Source: Nymphaea colorata
Lineage: Eukaryota; Streptophyta; Magnoliopsida; Nymphaeales; Nymphaeaceae
Direction of reading: 5' to 3'
NCBI RefSeq assembly: GCF_008831285.2
Contig: NC_045139.1
Location: 6,728,204 to 6,792,203, forward strand
Length of the DNA stretch: 64,000 nucleotides
The position numbers were made by a program, and so were the translations under genes. This document shows, in pieces, positions 1 to 11,429 of this stretch (positions are counted from its first letter, which is position 1; each line of letters begins with the position of its first letter). The notes under the pieces were generated by a model. That model made no database searches, was not told the origin of the DNA, and saw only the letters and a program-made list of their open reading frames with translations.

Positions 1-140
1 AAACCCCCACTATCTGAATGAGCAGCATTATTGTGTAACCCCGCCCCATCGGATTCACCCGTAGTTTCGAGCCTGTAATTGGAAACAAAATTTTCCGAGT
101 ATCTCCTCGACAGCTTCTGTGATTTCCCCATCGCAACCAT
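1..140 (-). CDS. 5' end of an unrecognised gene (truncated by window edge)
   Basis: The first coding exon on the minus strand reads from ATG at 140 (a second in-frame ATG is at 131) and stays open to the window edge, giving about 46 residues that begin MVAMGKSQKLSRRYSEN. Upstream of the ATG, a good acceptor (TGCAG, exon start at 167) pairs with a donor at 484/483 (TTCCTG|GTAA), so the 5' UTR appears to be split by an intron of about 317 bp. The stretch is basic and serine-rich at the start. I do not recognise the family. Start choice rests only on the acceptor lying just upstream and the open frame; the alternative is a non-coding 5' leader. Confidence 0.4.
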   Translation of the reverse strand, partial: MVAMGKSQKLSRRYSENFVSNYRLETTGESDGAGLHNNAAHSDSGG

Positions 141-484
141 GAACCTACCGGCAATTCCAATGATTCCCTGCACTTTCCACCATCCCCTATGGAAACCGAA
201 GACACCATGAAAAAATCGCGAAGCGAACCATCTCGACAATGCCGAAATCTTCAATACCCAAGACTGCAAGAAACCAAATCCAATCCGTCCAAACAGCACG
301 GACCCACCTCCGAATTTCTCCTCCCGAATCAACAGATGCACTAACCACAAAGAATCCAAAACACAGCACAAGAAACCCAAACCCTAACTGCGCGAATGCA
401 CGATCACCACCACTCTTGATAAAGGAGAATCACGCAGAACAAGAAAAACCCAAATCGCTAAATTGAAAAGAAATAATAATTTAC

Positions 485-760
485 CAGGAAGTGATCCTAA
501 AAATCGAATGCAAAACCTGGATCTGGGCACCGCGATGGCGCGATCCCTCCTCTTCCTTCTTCGAAGTTAGAGAGAGAGAGAGAGAGAGAGAGAGAACAGA
601 GAACGAGAGAGAGGGCAGATTTGGAACTATATAGTAATCAAGAGAACCCGCGCTCGCCCGCCTCATCGACCCTATACTTATAGAGACGCGGGCGAGGCAC
701 CCTGGCTCATCCCGGCCGTCCATCTTGGGCCCTATCCGACGGCTGTGAGGGTTTCACGTT
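485..760 (-). promoter_or_regulatory. 5'-UTR exon and core promoter of the minus-strand gene at the left edge
   Basis: On the minus strand a TATA-like box (TATAAGTA) lies at 675-682, so transcription would start near 640-650 and run left through a pyrimidine-rich leader to the donor at 485|484. The leader holds a long CT tract on the sense strand (569-595). A GGGCCC core at about 727-732 resembles plant site II elements bound by TCP factors. These are seen in the sequence; promoter function is inferred. Confidence 0.4.
569..595. repeat. (GA)n microsatellite
   Basis: An uninterrupted GA dinucleotide tract of about 27 bp lies in the presumed 5' UTR of the gene leaving the left edge, where it reads as CT on the sense strand. 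Confidence 0.9.
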
Positions 761-3700
761 CCCGCCCTCCGTTTTTCACCTCGTGCCCCTGGAGGTTGGT
801 TTCATGCACTTCACGCCCACGGCCCACTCCTCCCAACCTCCAAATAAAAATAAAATTTTTTTTAATAAATTGCTGCTTTTGAATTATTCATTAAATCTTA
901 ATTATAAATTATTTTCCGAATTTTCAATATAACCAACAGCAACAATTAAACCGGTTCGACCAATTTGATATAACTCAACCCTAATCTACCTTTTTGTAAA
1001 ATGGTTTACCTCGATAGCGGCGGTGATGGCATGGAAATTGCTTCCGTTGAAAACAATTATAACCCTAGATGATTCATTCTTTACATTTTCTAATCCTACT
1101 TTTAAATCATTTGAGATAAAGTGAATAAGTTTTTAAAAATGTAAGTCTCAAGATCTCAAAACTTTCATAAACATTTAAGATTTTAAGAACGTTAAACAAT
1201 ACAACCCCTCTCTTGAATTTCTTTATTATTAAAGCTGCTTCAAGTCCAACGCCAGGCGAATCGTTTTAGAAAGTTTCACTTGAAAGGAGTGAAGAAAGAT
1301 TCAGAAATTTCTCGTTACTGTTGCGTTTTCTTTTTTTATGTACTTTAAAATAAGAAAAAAAACCCACTCTCTCTCTAGTGCAACCATTGAGTTGGCGGCA
1401 TGTTGTAGCTTCTGGAGTGTTGATCTTAGGATTAAAGGTGCCGTTATTGAAGCCAAGTTGACTGGTTCTTGTACCCTTCATTCTCTCCCCCGTCCAAAGA
1501 GGAGAAGGGGCTCGAAGACATTACAATTGGAGTCAAGTCATCAACTGTTAGGCAGTCGCGGTTCCACTACCATAATCCTCAACTTTTTATACTAACCAAA
1601 ATGACAAAATTATAAAATATAAAACCCTGTGGCTGGTACCACGTCCTTCGGGTTCATAGCTACTATGCAAATTGTTTTCTAACAGCTGTCGAAAGAGGGC
1701 CAGATTTTAAACATGTCGATCTTGCAACACATGAATTTTTGTACCGTTTCATGTGCTGATTGAGATGGGGATGACGTTTATCAACTCCAATTGCAATACA
1801 GTACTTTGAGTGTGCTCTAAAATGTCTTAAGGTGCTATAGAAAACTGACTCTTGTCAGCCACACAGGATTTATTTGTTTTTAATAAAGAGAACGGAAGCT
1901 TCATCTTTTTGAAGAATCCAATGAAGTGCCAATATAACCTTCCTCTGCATAGTTGAAAGAAATGTTACCAATATTGGAATCGGCATCATATCAGTTTGCT
2001 GATCGATATTGGTAGCTGCCCATCAGCCTGCATTGCACTACATTCCTCTTTCTATATTAAAAAAATAAATAAATCGATCTGAAAAATGAAACATATAGGC
2101 TTGTAAGGGACAACATAGTGTGGATCGGCGATATATTCTGATTGTAATAAGAAACGCAAGGAGTTCTAGTTGAAGAAGATCAAAAAGTTCAACATAAAAT
2201 GTGTCCTTTTGAGACTACTAACGGTATGGAGCCTCAAGCTGGAACGAGAGAAAATGATTCACATATTAGTAGTTTTAAAACGTAGACAATGAAAAATATA
2301 TCCCAATTCCCCCGACTAGATGTGGCTCGATGCAGCTCAGTGCTCTGCCAGTTTGTAAAACGTTTTACTTCTCATACTGAAACCAACGACGCACCGACAC
2401 TGATACAGACCAACATAAGTTGTGCTATCACATGCAAATTTCATACAACTTCTCAACCGTGAAGGGAGAAACCATCGGCTAACAGAAAATTTAATGGAAA
2501 AAGAGTCAGACAGGACAAGGGCAAAAGAGAATCTCTCTCCACTGTGACCTGTTTTCTCATTGACCTTAAAATAGATCTCATCTTTAACTGTATTTGTGCT
2601 GCATGAAACTTTTCCTTTTTCTTTTTTTTAAGACAAAGTTAATCAGGTTCCACTTTCCAAGCAAGCACCACAACGACGCAGTTGCTCAAGCTAATAGGAG
2701 GTCTATAGTCATAATGTCATTACCAAGATTGACGCAGTGAAGCCATACGGTCGAATAGAGTAGAAAGGCACCAGATTATTTCAGGTATTTGCCAGCATCA
2801 TCCTCTTCAACAAACAGAGATGTAAGAAGTTAGAGAAGCATACGCCTACAGCAATCATGTCTAAGGGCACAAATGCTGGGTAAGGAGAGTCCGTTAATGG
2901 CCTTCCTTCATCTGTCTTTTGGAGTTAGTTAGCAGCAACAACAAAGCTAGTACCTGCAAACAGGTAGATCTCAAATTGATACTGAGGATGACGAAACTGC
3001 AATGGCTAGCAAAACAAATAGAGCTCATATAAACAACAAACTGCCTCTAAATTCTTGGCCCCTTTCTGACTATGCCAAACTCATTTGTATTCTTTTAGCT
3101 AAGCAGTGCTTGATTCAGTAAAAAGTGTTGAACCATGTTAGCAAGCATGGTTTCATATTATGGAAGTTCTTACTCATTTCAATCATGGCAGCAAGTATTA
3201 TTGGAGAAGTAATTTAACCGGCATGCAAATAGGCATCCCCAAGAAAAACAAGTCCCCGCTTCATATATGAAAGGACTTGTCGCCTTGTAATTTGACAGCT
3301 TGGATAGATTTAGCTAACAGAAGAATAGTTTTTGGAAGGAGTTGTATATCAACTTAGAAAATGTCTACTTTAGCTCATAAATAAAGGGCTACTAGAGTTG
3401 AAATAGCTGCCAGTAAGTCAATAATTGAAGAAAACATAATTTACGCTAGTCAGGCAGTAGCATTAGGAGCTTTACCAATTCTAGAAAGCCTGCATCTAGC
3501 ATCTAAGAGAAGGTGGATCACAAGACAAGCTATAATTTTGTAAAGAAAAATCCAGATGAAGAGGCAAATATAATCAAAGGGAGTTTGGCAGAAAAATCAA
3601 GTGTCGAATGTGGCCTATGATTTCTCAGTTCTTTCCAGAATGTCATTTGAAACGACCATCAAAGTCCTAGCTCTTCAGGTTGATCCTTCAAGAACAACTA

Positions 3701-4300
3701 AATTCAAGCAATATTAATTGAAGAATCCTACATGGAAATTGCATTTTGGGCTGCCCTGAACCCATTTAAACGCAAACACCTACAGTTTCCCCTCATCTAA
3801 GCCTACGGCTATGATATATGCAGAGTTCAATGACTTGCTTTAAGAAAAAAATGAAGTGATTGGTCCAAATGCTGATAATATATGTACCCCAATTTTAGCA
3901 CAATCTAGCATTGAGAGACACATATATACAATGCTATTGCTAGCAATTACACATCACTAACTGACATGGACCTCACTAGACACGGCCTAGGATCCTAGGG
4001 TTAGGTGGGCAAGATTGCAACACTAAGGCACTAGAAACTTCATTTATAATAATGAAATGACGTTTTATCCAACAAGTTGTGGCCCCTCGGTATTGTCATA
4101 CAGCCACTTAGGTCTCTTAACTTCTCAAGGTTGTTTCCTCCCATTACAAGAAGTACAAATAAGCAAATGCATGAACAAAAATACATGGCAAACACAAAAA
4201 ATAAGGGTCAGTAAGAAAATACTCAATAAATCAAGGAATATATTTACCCATCTGGGATCACAATGGTCGCAGTACATCAGTTTTTTGATAATTAGAAAAA
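761..4300. other. Intergenic region, no supported gene
   Basis: About 3.5 kb of AT-rich sequence with no exon-like frame on either strand. Short open frames at 1266-1595 overlap on both strands and have no splice or family support. The right part probably holds the distal 3' UTR and downstream flank of the GRL gene. Homology to the degenerate copy becomes visible from about 4300. Confidence 0.5.
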
Positions 4301-4632
4301 TCAACAAAATGTACAAGCTGTACATAACAGGACAAATTGGCCCAGCTCATTCATTAATTACATGAAACAATATTACAATCTGTTCATACACATGCAACTC
4401 CAATCAAAGATCAAAATGATTCGACATCACTTCCCAGACTGGCTTCCTGAGGATTGTGATTGCCTGAAATTAAATCTGGTATGCTGACTGTATTTCTAGA
4501 CTGCAGGAAGCCTGCAGCTAAGGCTGCACGTGTCAAACAAGGTAGAAAGTATACAGCAGATTTGTACAACCAACAGCCTTTATCTTGATACTCATTTGTC
4601 AAAAATGAATGCCAGATTGGCTCGAGAAAATT

Positions 4633-7600
4633 TCACGTTGAAGCAAGGGATAGTGTTTTACCAAGGACAAATGTAACCAGTGTGACCTCAAGACAAAAGA
4701 TTGTATTGATCAACCCACGATCAACACTAAAACCAAATAGAGTGATGCCACCAGGATTTGTTTGCAAATATAGAACTGCATATAAGATAACCAAAGGTTT
4801 AGTTCAATAGAAAAGTTAAGATGCAACATCACTAATCGTCCTGACTCCTATCTGTTCCTCAATAATTCACAAGTTTCTAGTACAGTGAAGCCTTTTGCAG
4901 CAAAAGCAAGCTAGATGACAAGCAATACTAAAGCAGCAGAGATGAGGACCCCAAAACCAAAGGTCTAGCTTAGTTTATACTTTGCCAGGAGAAGCCCAGC
5001 CAACAAATGCCATGGTATACTTTTTCCCGTTTGTCAGTAATTTGTTGCCTTAAGGTCATAAAAGTGTAAGACCAGTAAGGAGACAATGGTACTTGCATAA
5101 TATGTTGCACGGACACATCTAAAATCATCAATTCAATAAGAAAAATTTTATTTCAAAATAAATGCTATCACAAAGAGATTTAAGGAACGTTGGTGTAATT
5201 CTTCATTTCACTACAAAATCATTTACTTCCAATTCGACAACTAGTTCATGAACCCTTTCCCAAAATTTGGTTTTCCAGGAAAAACATCTTAATTACATCG
5301 AATCAGGTAAATCAAACCTAAAATGACACTGGTGCAGTTAGAAAGGAAATCAATAACAACTGCATATAATACATGCCAAAGTACTTTAAGAATCCAATTT
5401 TTTTTCAAAACCGTTGTTTTACTTTTACCACAAATTTTAATCAATTCTTTTAGAAGTTATGTCGAAAATGTAATTTTTCATAGGAAAATGTGGAAAATTA
5501 TTGGAAGTTCGAAAACTTGAAAAATATAAATAACAATAAAAAATAAGATAATATGTTTTTTTTTTAACCCCAACATGGACTGTCGGGTGTCCTAGTTTGA
5601 TCCAGGCTCCAACACATCTTGTAAACTATGCATAATTTCATGTACTTTAGGAACATAGATAGAAAGTCTTTACCACTGTGACTTGTGAGTGTGCTCTCAT
5701 AAGTACTTATGGTCCTATGCATAAGCATTTGACTTTATGACTTTGTAGGCTGCTCGTGACATTATTTTTTTACAGATTGTTGTTGTATTCATGTCAGACA
5801 TTTTGATTCTTCCTCATGCATTGATGCTTATAAACCATCTGATTACAGTTTGTTCTTTCAAAGAAAGATTTCGCTGGAAGTTCATGCTTTACACTAAAAC
5901 ATGACAATACAGTATCACCTTCACTTGCATATATTGTGACAAAAGATGTGCTTCAACAGCATTTAATATTTTTTCCCTTTAACTATGTACTCTGATTTAA
6001 GGTACAAAATCATAGCAACATAACATTACAATCTAGTGGTATAAATGGCTGAATGCTAAATGGAGATTACAATCCTGGACAAAATACATGCTAAAACTAG
6101 CAAAGATGAAAAGGCCTGCTAAGCGACAAGCACCATGCTTTCAGTAAGTACAGGTCAAATAACAATGTTATGCAGTGCCCGATTTCAATGTTTTTTCTCT
6201 TCCTCTATCTATTTAGCAAGCTGGGTTACCCAGACGAGATCATAACAAGAGACATGACCAAGTATCAAACTCTTGCCTCCTCCTACTTGAAACTTTGAAA
6301 GTCTCAAGCCAGCATACCTAGTCAGCTGAATGGAGCCCTTACTGGTATTGCAGAGATATTAAGTTATGAATGATTGCGAATAGTATGCAAAGGAGGAAGT
6401 GTGTACCTAGAGCTTCTCTCTTCTGGTATGAAGAAACATTAGCTGCAAACCGCGTGTTTGGAAATCTTGTACTGCTCATGGATTCCAGATCACTCTCAGA
6501 TTCATTGGATGACAACATAAAGTCCTGATCTGTGAATGTGTTTGCAGCACAATCAAGGGATTTCTGATCCTCTACATCTGCTGCTGAACAACATGTTGCC
6601 ATTGCATGCCACCTACTTGCAACAGATGCTACTCCTTGGGCCCTATGAGTAATTTTAGCAGCTGCATGTAAGCAAAGACTTATTCCAACTACTTGAATAG
6701 TTGATGCCACCTGATAATATAATAACATAAAAAAACTTAAAACATGCCTACAAAAAATTACTGTAAACTTGAATTGCAAATATATTAAGTTATTGTTTAA
6801 ATTATACTACAAGACCAACTTGCAGTTCTACATATAATCAAATTAAGTAGAAAACAGTTATCACATCAAAATTTGTAACTGGCTTTCTGAAGGCAAATTT
6901 TCATGTTATGGAATTACAAGAAACAATAAGGCAGCCGACTTACAACAAAGTCAACAGCATTGACAAAATTGATGGTCCCGCTGTAACTTGTCGTCTGCAG
7001 GAGTGTAATGAATTGACTAGCAGTTACTGAAAAGAGTATCACAAGGAGAAACATTCGAAACCTATGGCTGATTTTGGATAAATGATGACGCAAGCGCATG
7101 TGTTCCTTCAAGAAATTAAGGACATGTGAGTTGCTTTCCAAGAGCCTTCCATACTCTTCAAAGTCGATGACCAGAGAATTGCAAACTAGATTGAATAAAA
7201 GACATGCACACAGATAGATAGTGGCCAAATACACCCATGGTGCAATAAGGCAGAAAAGAATGGCAATGTCCTCCCACCACGGCACTTTATGGTTGTAAAC
7301 TATCCAGGCAATTCCAGATATAATCTTCACAAATAAACATGGCAGCATCCAGCAGACCAAAACGGTAAAGAAACCCTGTACAAGAAGCAAAATACAGAAT
7401 TTGTCTAGTTCAAATACTGGCTGAGGATCAAAACAGAACTAAAGGCAAACTACAATAAATCCAGAATTATACGTCACATGGACAACATAATAGAGAGATT
7501 ATGGCACATATAAAGAGAAGGTTGTCAGGTGGCACATGTTTCCATGAAAGAACTGTCATATGATGGGATCAGTTTTTGAAGAAAGAGTTGTATATGTTTA

Positions 7601-10600
7601 TGTAAAATGTTCCACTTCATGGGCATATCAGAGAAAAAAACATATTTTCATCTATTCAAATGGTTATGAAGGCTCAGATACTCCTGCTCCCATAAGGTAA
7701 AGGATATCTTCTCAAACAGTTGCTTGTTTAGATCACAGAATGAGACTATCTCCTTGTGGCTTCCTCAGCAAGAGAAGTAGCACCTGACTGAATATCATGG
7801 ATTGAAGGTGCACTGTGGACAAGAAGGTAGCAACTCTAAAGGAGAAAAATAAGCCAATAACATTAGTCAAAACATAACCCGCATACCACATTTAGGATAA
7901 TTGTGACCTCCATCTATCTCACACAGATGACAGATAGTTGGTTGTGAATCTCACATTACATGTCTAACTATAGAATTATGTTATGTGAAACTCCTGCCAC
8001 ATCACGTGACATAGCCCTTAAGACACATGTTAATACATGATCCATGAAGACTATTCTTCTTCTTCAAACCCTTAATAATGCAACCTTTACAGCCATTATG
8101 TTAATACATGATCCATGAAGACTATTCTTCTTCTCCTAACCATTATGTTCAAGTGAGTATTGCTTAAGAACGTGATTCGAAGTTTTAGTGTTATAGGTTA
8201 TCCTCAGAAATTTATTGATCAGTTCAATTTGCCAAAAAATAAGTCCAGGAACTAATTTTGTGTTGTGTTAGATAGTGTAGAAGGTTTTATGTTGATGTTG
8301 TACTGGGCAGCATATAAGTAATTTTAGTGGTGCCTTGGCTAACAAAAGAAAAATAAATGCCGGATAACATAAAGTCCCAAACTCATCCACATAGGAGTAA
8401 CCAACAAACTATTTCCTTCAAGGCACTTTCTCCTACTCTTATAGATACTTTTTTCTCTTGTCCCAGTTCACTCTAGTGTAAACATAATTCGTTTACCTTT
8501 GAAAATACCATATTTGTGGTTCCTATCATTACCTTCATGAAATCATGTCATAAAGAGAAAGGCGTGGAGAAAAAGGCCATTTTTTGTATCCATTTCATGA
8601 ACTACACAAGATTAGACCAAAGGAAAGGAGAAGAGCTAAGTGACTCCCATAGCCTCTGTCACACGGATACTTGGGTTTAGCCCACGTACCCGTAATTTTC
8701 AAAATTGCCCTGTCCGTACCCGTATCGCCGTACCCTTACCCGTATCGTACCCGCACCCACGTGACATAGCACATAGCCTATAAAAAGATAAACTATAAAA
8801 GGCTCTATATCTTCCTCCATCTTGACAGATGTTCATAGTTTCTTTGTGGTAAAATCGAATGTGCAGTACAGGATGGTAAAAAGACAAGTACTTTCATGTA
8901 TCCTAGTTGCAGTAGTGAAAATTTAGAGAACAGAAGATATGGTCATTTTCCTTGGTACAGATATTAGACAACAATAAGTCTGCTAGTTTTGACACCAATT
9001 TTATTGGCTTAGAAGCAATGCGTTAAACTTGAGCATAAGCTGTTTTCACCAGCCAAACCCAAAAAAGCAAAACTTTGATTTGTTTTATCAACTAAACCCC
9101 CAAACCAGACATATGCATCATAAATTCATAATTGAGTAATCTTTTCAAGCTTAAGAATTGAAGCTTACTTTGTCCACGATGTAATTCAGTCAGTAGTCCA
9201 CTTATTAGCTAGATCACATAAATAAGGGACACTCTTAAACTGCCATTCCCTGCCAATATCATGTCCAGTTCTCCATCAGTAGCAAAAAATACAATGTCTG
9301 ACTTTGGATCGGGTAATACAATTAGGTCTAACCATATCTTTGGAAAATCCAGACAGATGAAGTTCCACTATCTTCCTTGAAGAAATGACTGAACAAGATA
9401 CTGCTATTATAGGCAAAACGGACCGACTAGTACCCATGCACATTAAGTTGAGTTGGACAGTTCATTGTCTTCAGCTCTATCTCCTGTCGTGCCAAAGGAG
9501 GATCCTGTATCATAATCTTGCCCACATATTCAATCTTTGGTGAGCTACTGAGTCAGTCCTCTTCATATTAAGAAATAGTAATCATAATCTAACTTAGGTC
9601 AACAAGAAATGCCAGATCTGCATAAGGTAAATGATTGAGGCACCAGCAGAGCCTCACAATCTCTTCATCCTTTCAATTCTTTATTTACGAATTACGATTC
9701 ATATAGTTTAGGAACAGAAAGTTAGCATTAACAAAGACATTTTTGTCTCTAAGGATTTTCCCATGACAAACTCAATAGGTCTTGCATCACGCAAGGATGC
9801 TCGAGATAGATCTTGCAATTCTGCTTCTATCTCATGTGCTTGCTGAAAAGTAATAGTGGCCTCTCAGCATTGCAGTTCATACTCAACCCGCTGACATGAT
9901 GCATGGGGAATCATGGACAATCAACTTTCTCTAAGAGATTACAATGCCAAAGGCCGTTATGTCATTGCTATAAAGTTCTCATACAAGAATGAAGTCAATA
10001 GTGCATATTGAGATCAATTAAGAACCAGATTACTCAAGGTTACAGCAACATCATGAGAATGAGCTCATTCAGAACTTCAATCGCAATCAACATTGTAGAT
10101 GCATGTGCACCTTTTTGAGTTCAGGCATTGAACTATATGTACTAAGTTTCGAAGATATAGATCCTTTAGGGTTAAACATAACTTTGAGAACTGGCTAAAG
10201 CTCATGAAGGTATAAGTATTTATACTTCTTCAATTTTCATTTGCAAATTCAACAATGTGGTTCTGTTCTATAGCAGCTAGCAGCATGTACAAATAAACAC
10301 AAAGAAATGGATCTATTCTGGCCCCACTATAAGTAGAGACAAGTAGAAAAATATATATATAGAAAGAAACGAATGAAGGAGCAGCGATAGCTAGACTATT
10401 TTTCTGCATAAGAATTAATGAAAAACTACCAAGTCATAGATTAGTCGTGAAGGAACTGCCTTGTTGACGAATTGGAGATCCCATAAAATGGAAAGCGTTT
10501 CGGATTCTCAGTGATGAAATATTAAAATACCAAGTTTCGGTATGTGCAAAAAAATAGAACGAACGCATTAAAACTTTTAGACCTGTTGAGCACCAGATAA

Positions 10601-11193
10601 CGTTTCAGTTATCAAAACAGACAGTAAATACGTTCCTCTCATTGTTGGCGATGACCAACGGAGAACAGTAACACGCCGAATATCAGTATAAAAGGCCGGT
10701 ACATCGCTCACAAAAGAAGGCGGTAGTAGGGGCTGACCTTGATCCTCATTATGTATTCTTTGCGGAAACGCTCTCCTCGACCTTGATTGTGCTCCACAAA
10801 GAGGAAGCGATGGATGCGATGCTTGCGCAGCTTGGACGAAATGTAGTGGAGGGACACTGCAGCAAGGACGACATAGGAGACGAGGATAAAATATTGGAAT
10901 TTGAAGCCGTTGAACGCGCCATAGCGTGTGATGTAGACGGTCGTCGATGGCAGCGCAACGCCGAAGCTGACGAAGAACAACCACGAGAGGATGCATCTGA
11001 GGGCGGTATCCTGGATGAAGCCGAAGGCGTAGAGAAAAGCTTTGAGCCTTTGGATGCGGCGTTCAAGTTCAAGGGTTTCCCCGTGGAGGGAGGGCTCATT
11101 CGTCTCTTCCTCGTCCACAAAAGAATTTGGCGCCTGTGGCAGACCCTCTTCCTGCTCGTCCTTTATAAGGCCGGTTCTGATTTCAACGGACAT
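4633..11193 (-). CDS. DUF3537 / gustatory-receptor-like (GRL) seven-pass membrane protein
   Basis: Four exons on the minus strand: 11193-10738, 7375-6944, 6710-6407 and 4775-4633, joined by GT-AG introns with consistent phases, give 444 aa, a normal length for the plant DUF3537 family. Hydrophobic spans fall near residues 68-90, 98-122, 153-179, 188-212, 262-284, 297-320 and 415-440. The acidic N terminus and large loop before the fifth span are typical. The C-terminal exon carries the family signature ITLFGFSVDRGLINTIF followed by LGKTL, and exon 3 has SYQKREAL just before it. Plant DUF3537 proteins are regarded as distant homologues of insect gustatory and odorant receptors; the plant ligand and role are essentially unknown. 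Intron 1 is 3.4 kb. The 5' UTR is GA-rich. A broken second copy lies at 15.1-15.8 kb. The family call is strong; ion-channel function is inferred from the family only. Confidence 0.88.
8029..8134. repeat. Short direct repeat, period 71 bp, in GRL intron 1
   Basis: A segment of about 35 bp starting GTTAATACATGATCC occurs at 8029 and again at 8100, nearly identical, separated by unrelated sequence. It looks like a recent local tandem duplication inside the 3.4-kb first intron. Confidence 0.75.
9708..9842 (-). other. 44-codon open frame with acceptor-like start inside GRL intron 1
   Basis: After a pyrimidine-rich acceptor-like site (ACTTTTCAG, ending at 9843), the minus strand is open for 44 codons to a TAA at 9708-9710. 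The frame is acidic and helix-like at its start (HEIEAELQDLSRASL) and contains RDARPIEFVMGKS. It could be a terminal exon of an alternative transcript, a fossil exon, or chance. The duplicated copy near 16.09-16.20 kb keeps DARPIEFVMGK but has a stop after eight codons. I do not recognise it and no upstream partner exon was found. Confidence 0.2.
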
Positions 11194-11317
11194 CCTCTAT
11201 CTCTCTCCCTCTCTGTCTCTCTCCCTCTCTGTCTCTCTCCCTCTGTGTGTGTTGTGTGTGTGTGAAATTCGAGTAACTCCCGCGGGTTAACTTCCTGTCC
11301 TCTATGGCTAATCAATG

Positions 11318-11346
<29 letters not shown>
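11194..11346. repeat. CT-rich 5' leader and (CT)n microsatellite upstream of GRL
   Basis: Directly upstream of the GRL start, imperfect CT/GT repeats run from about 11202 to 11262, and a purer CT tract lies at about 11322-11346. On the GRL sense strand these are GA tracts and are probably in the 5' UTR or core promoter. They are candidate sites for GAGA-binding BPC factors, by inference only. Confidence 0.7.
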
Positions 11347-11348
<2 letters not shown>

Positions 11349-11429
11349 CTGAATAAATGAGCTCCCACGCGGGAGAACTTCCTTTCCTCCAACCTCTCTC
11401 TTTCTCCCTTCTCAAAATATGTCAAACCT

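Noticed and set aside
10577..11290. Several long frames on both strands overlapping GRL exon 1
   Set aside because: They are other-frame readings of the GC-rich exon; only the frame from 11193 joins the downstream exons in phase and matches DUF3537.
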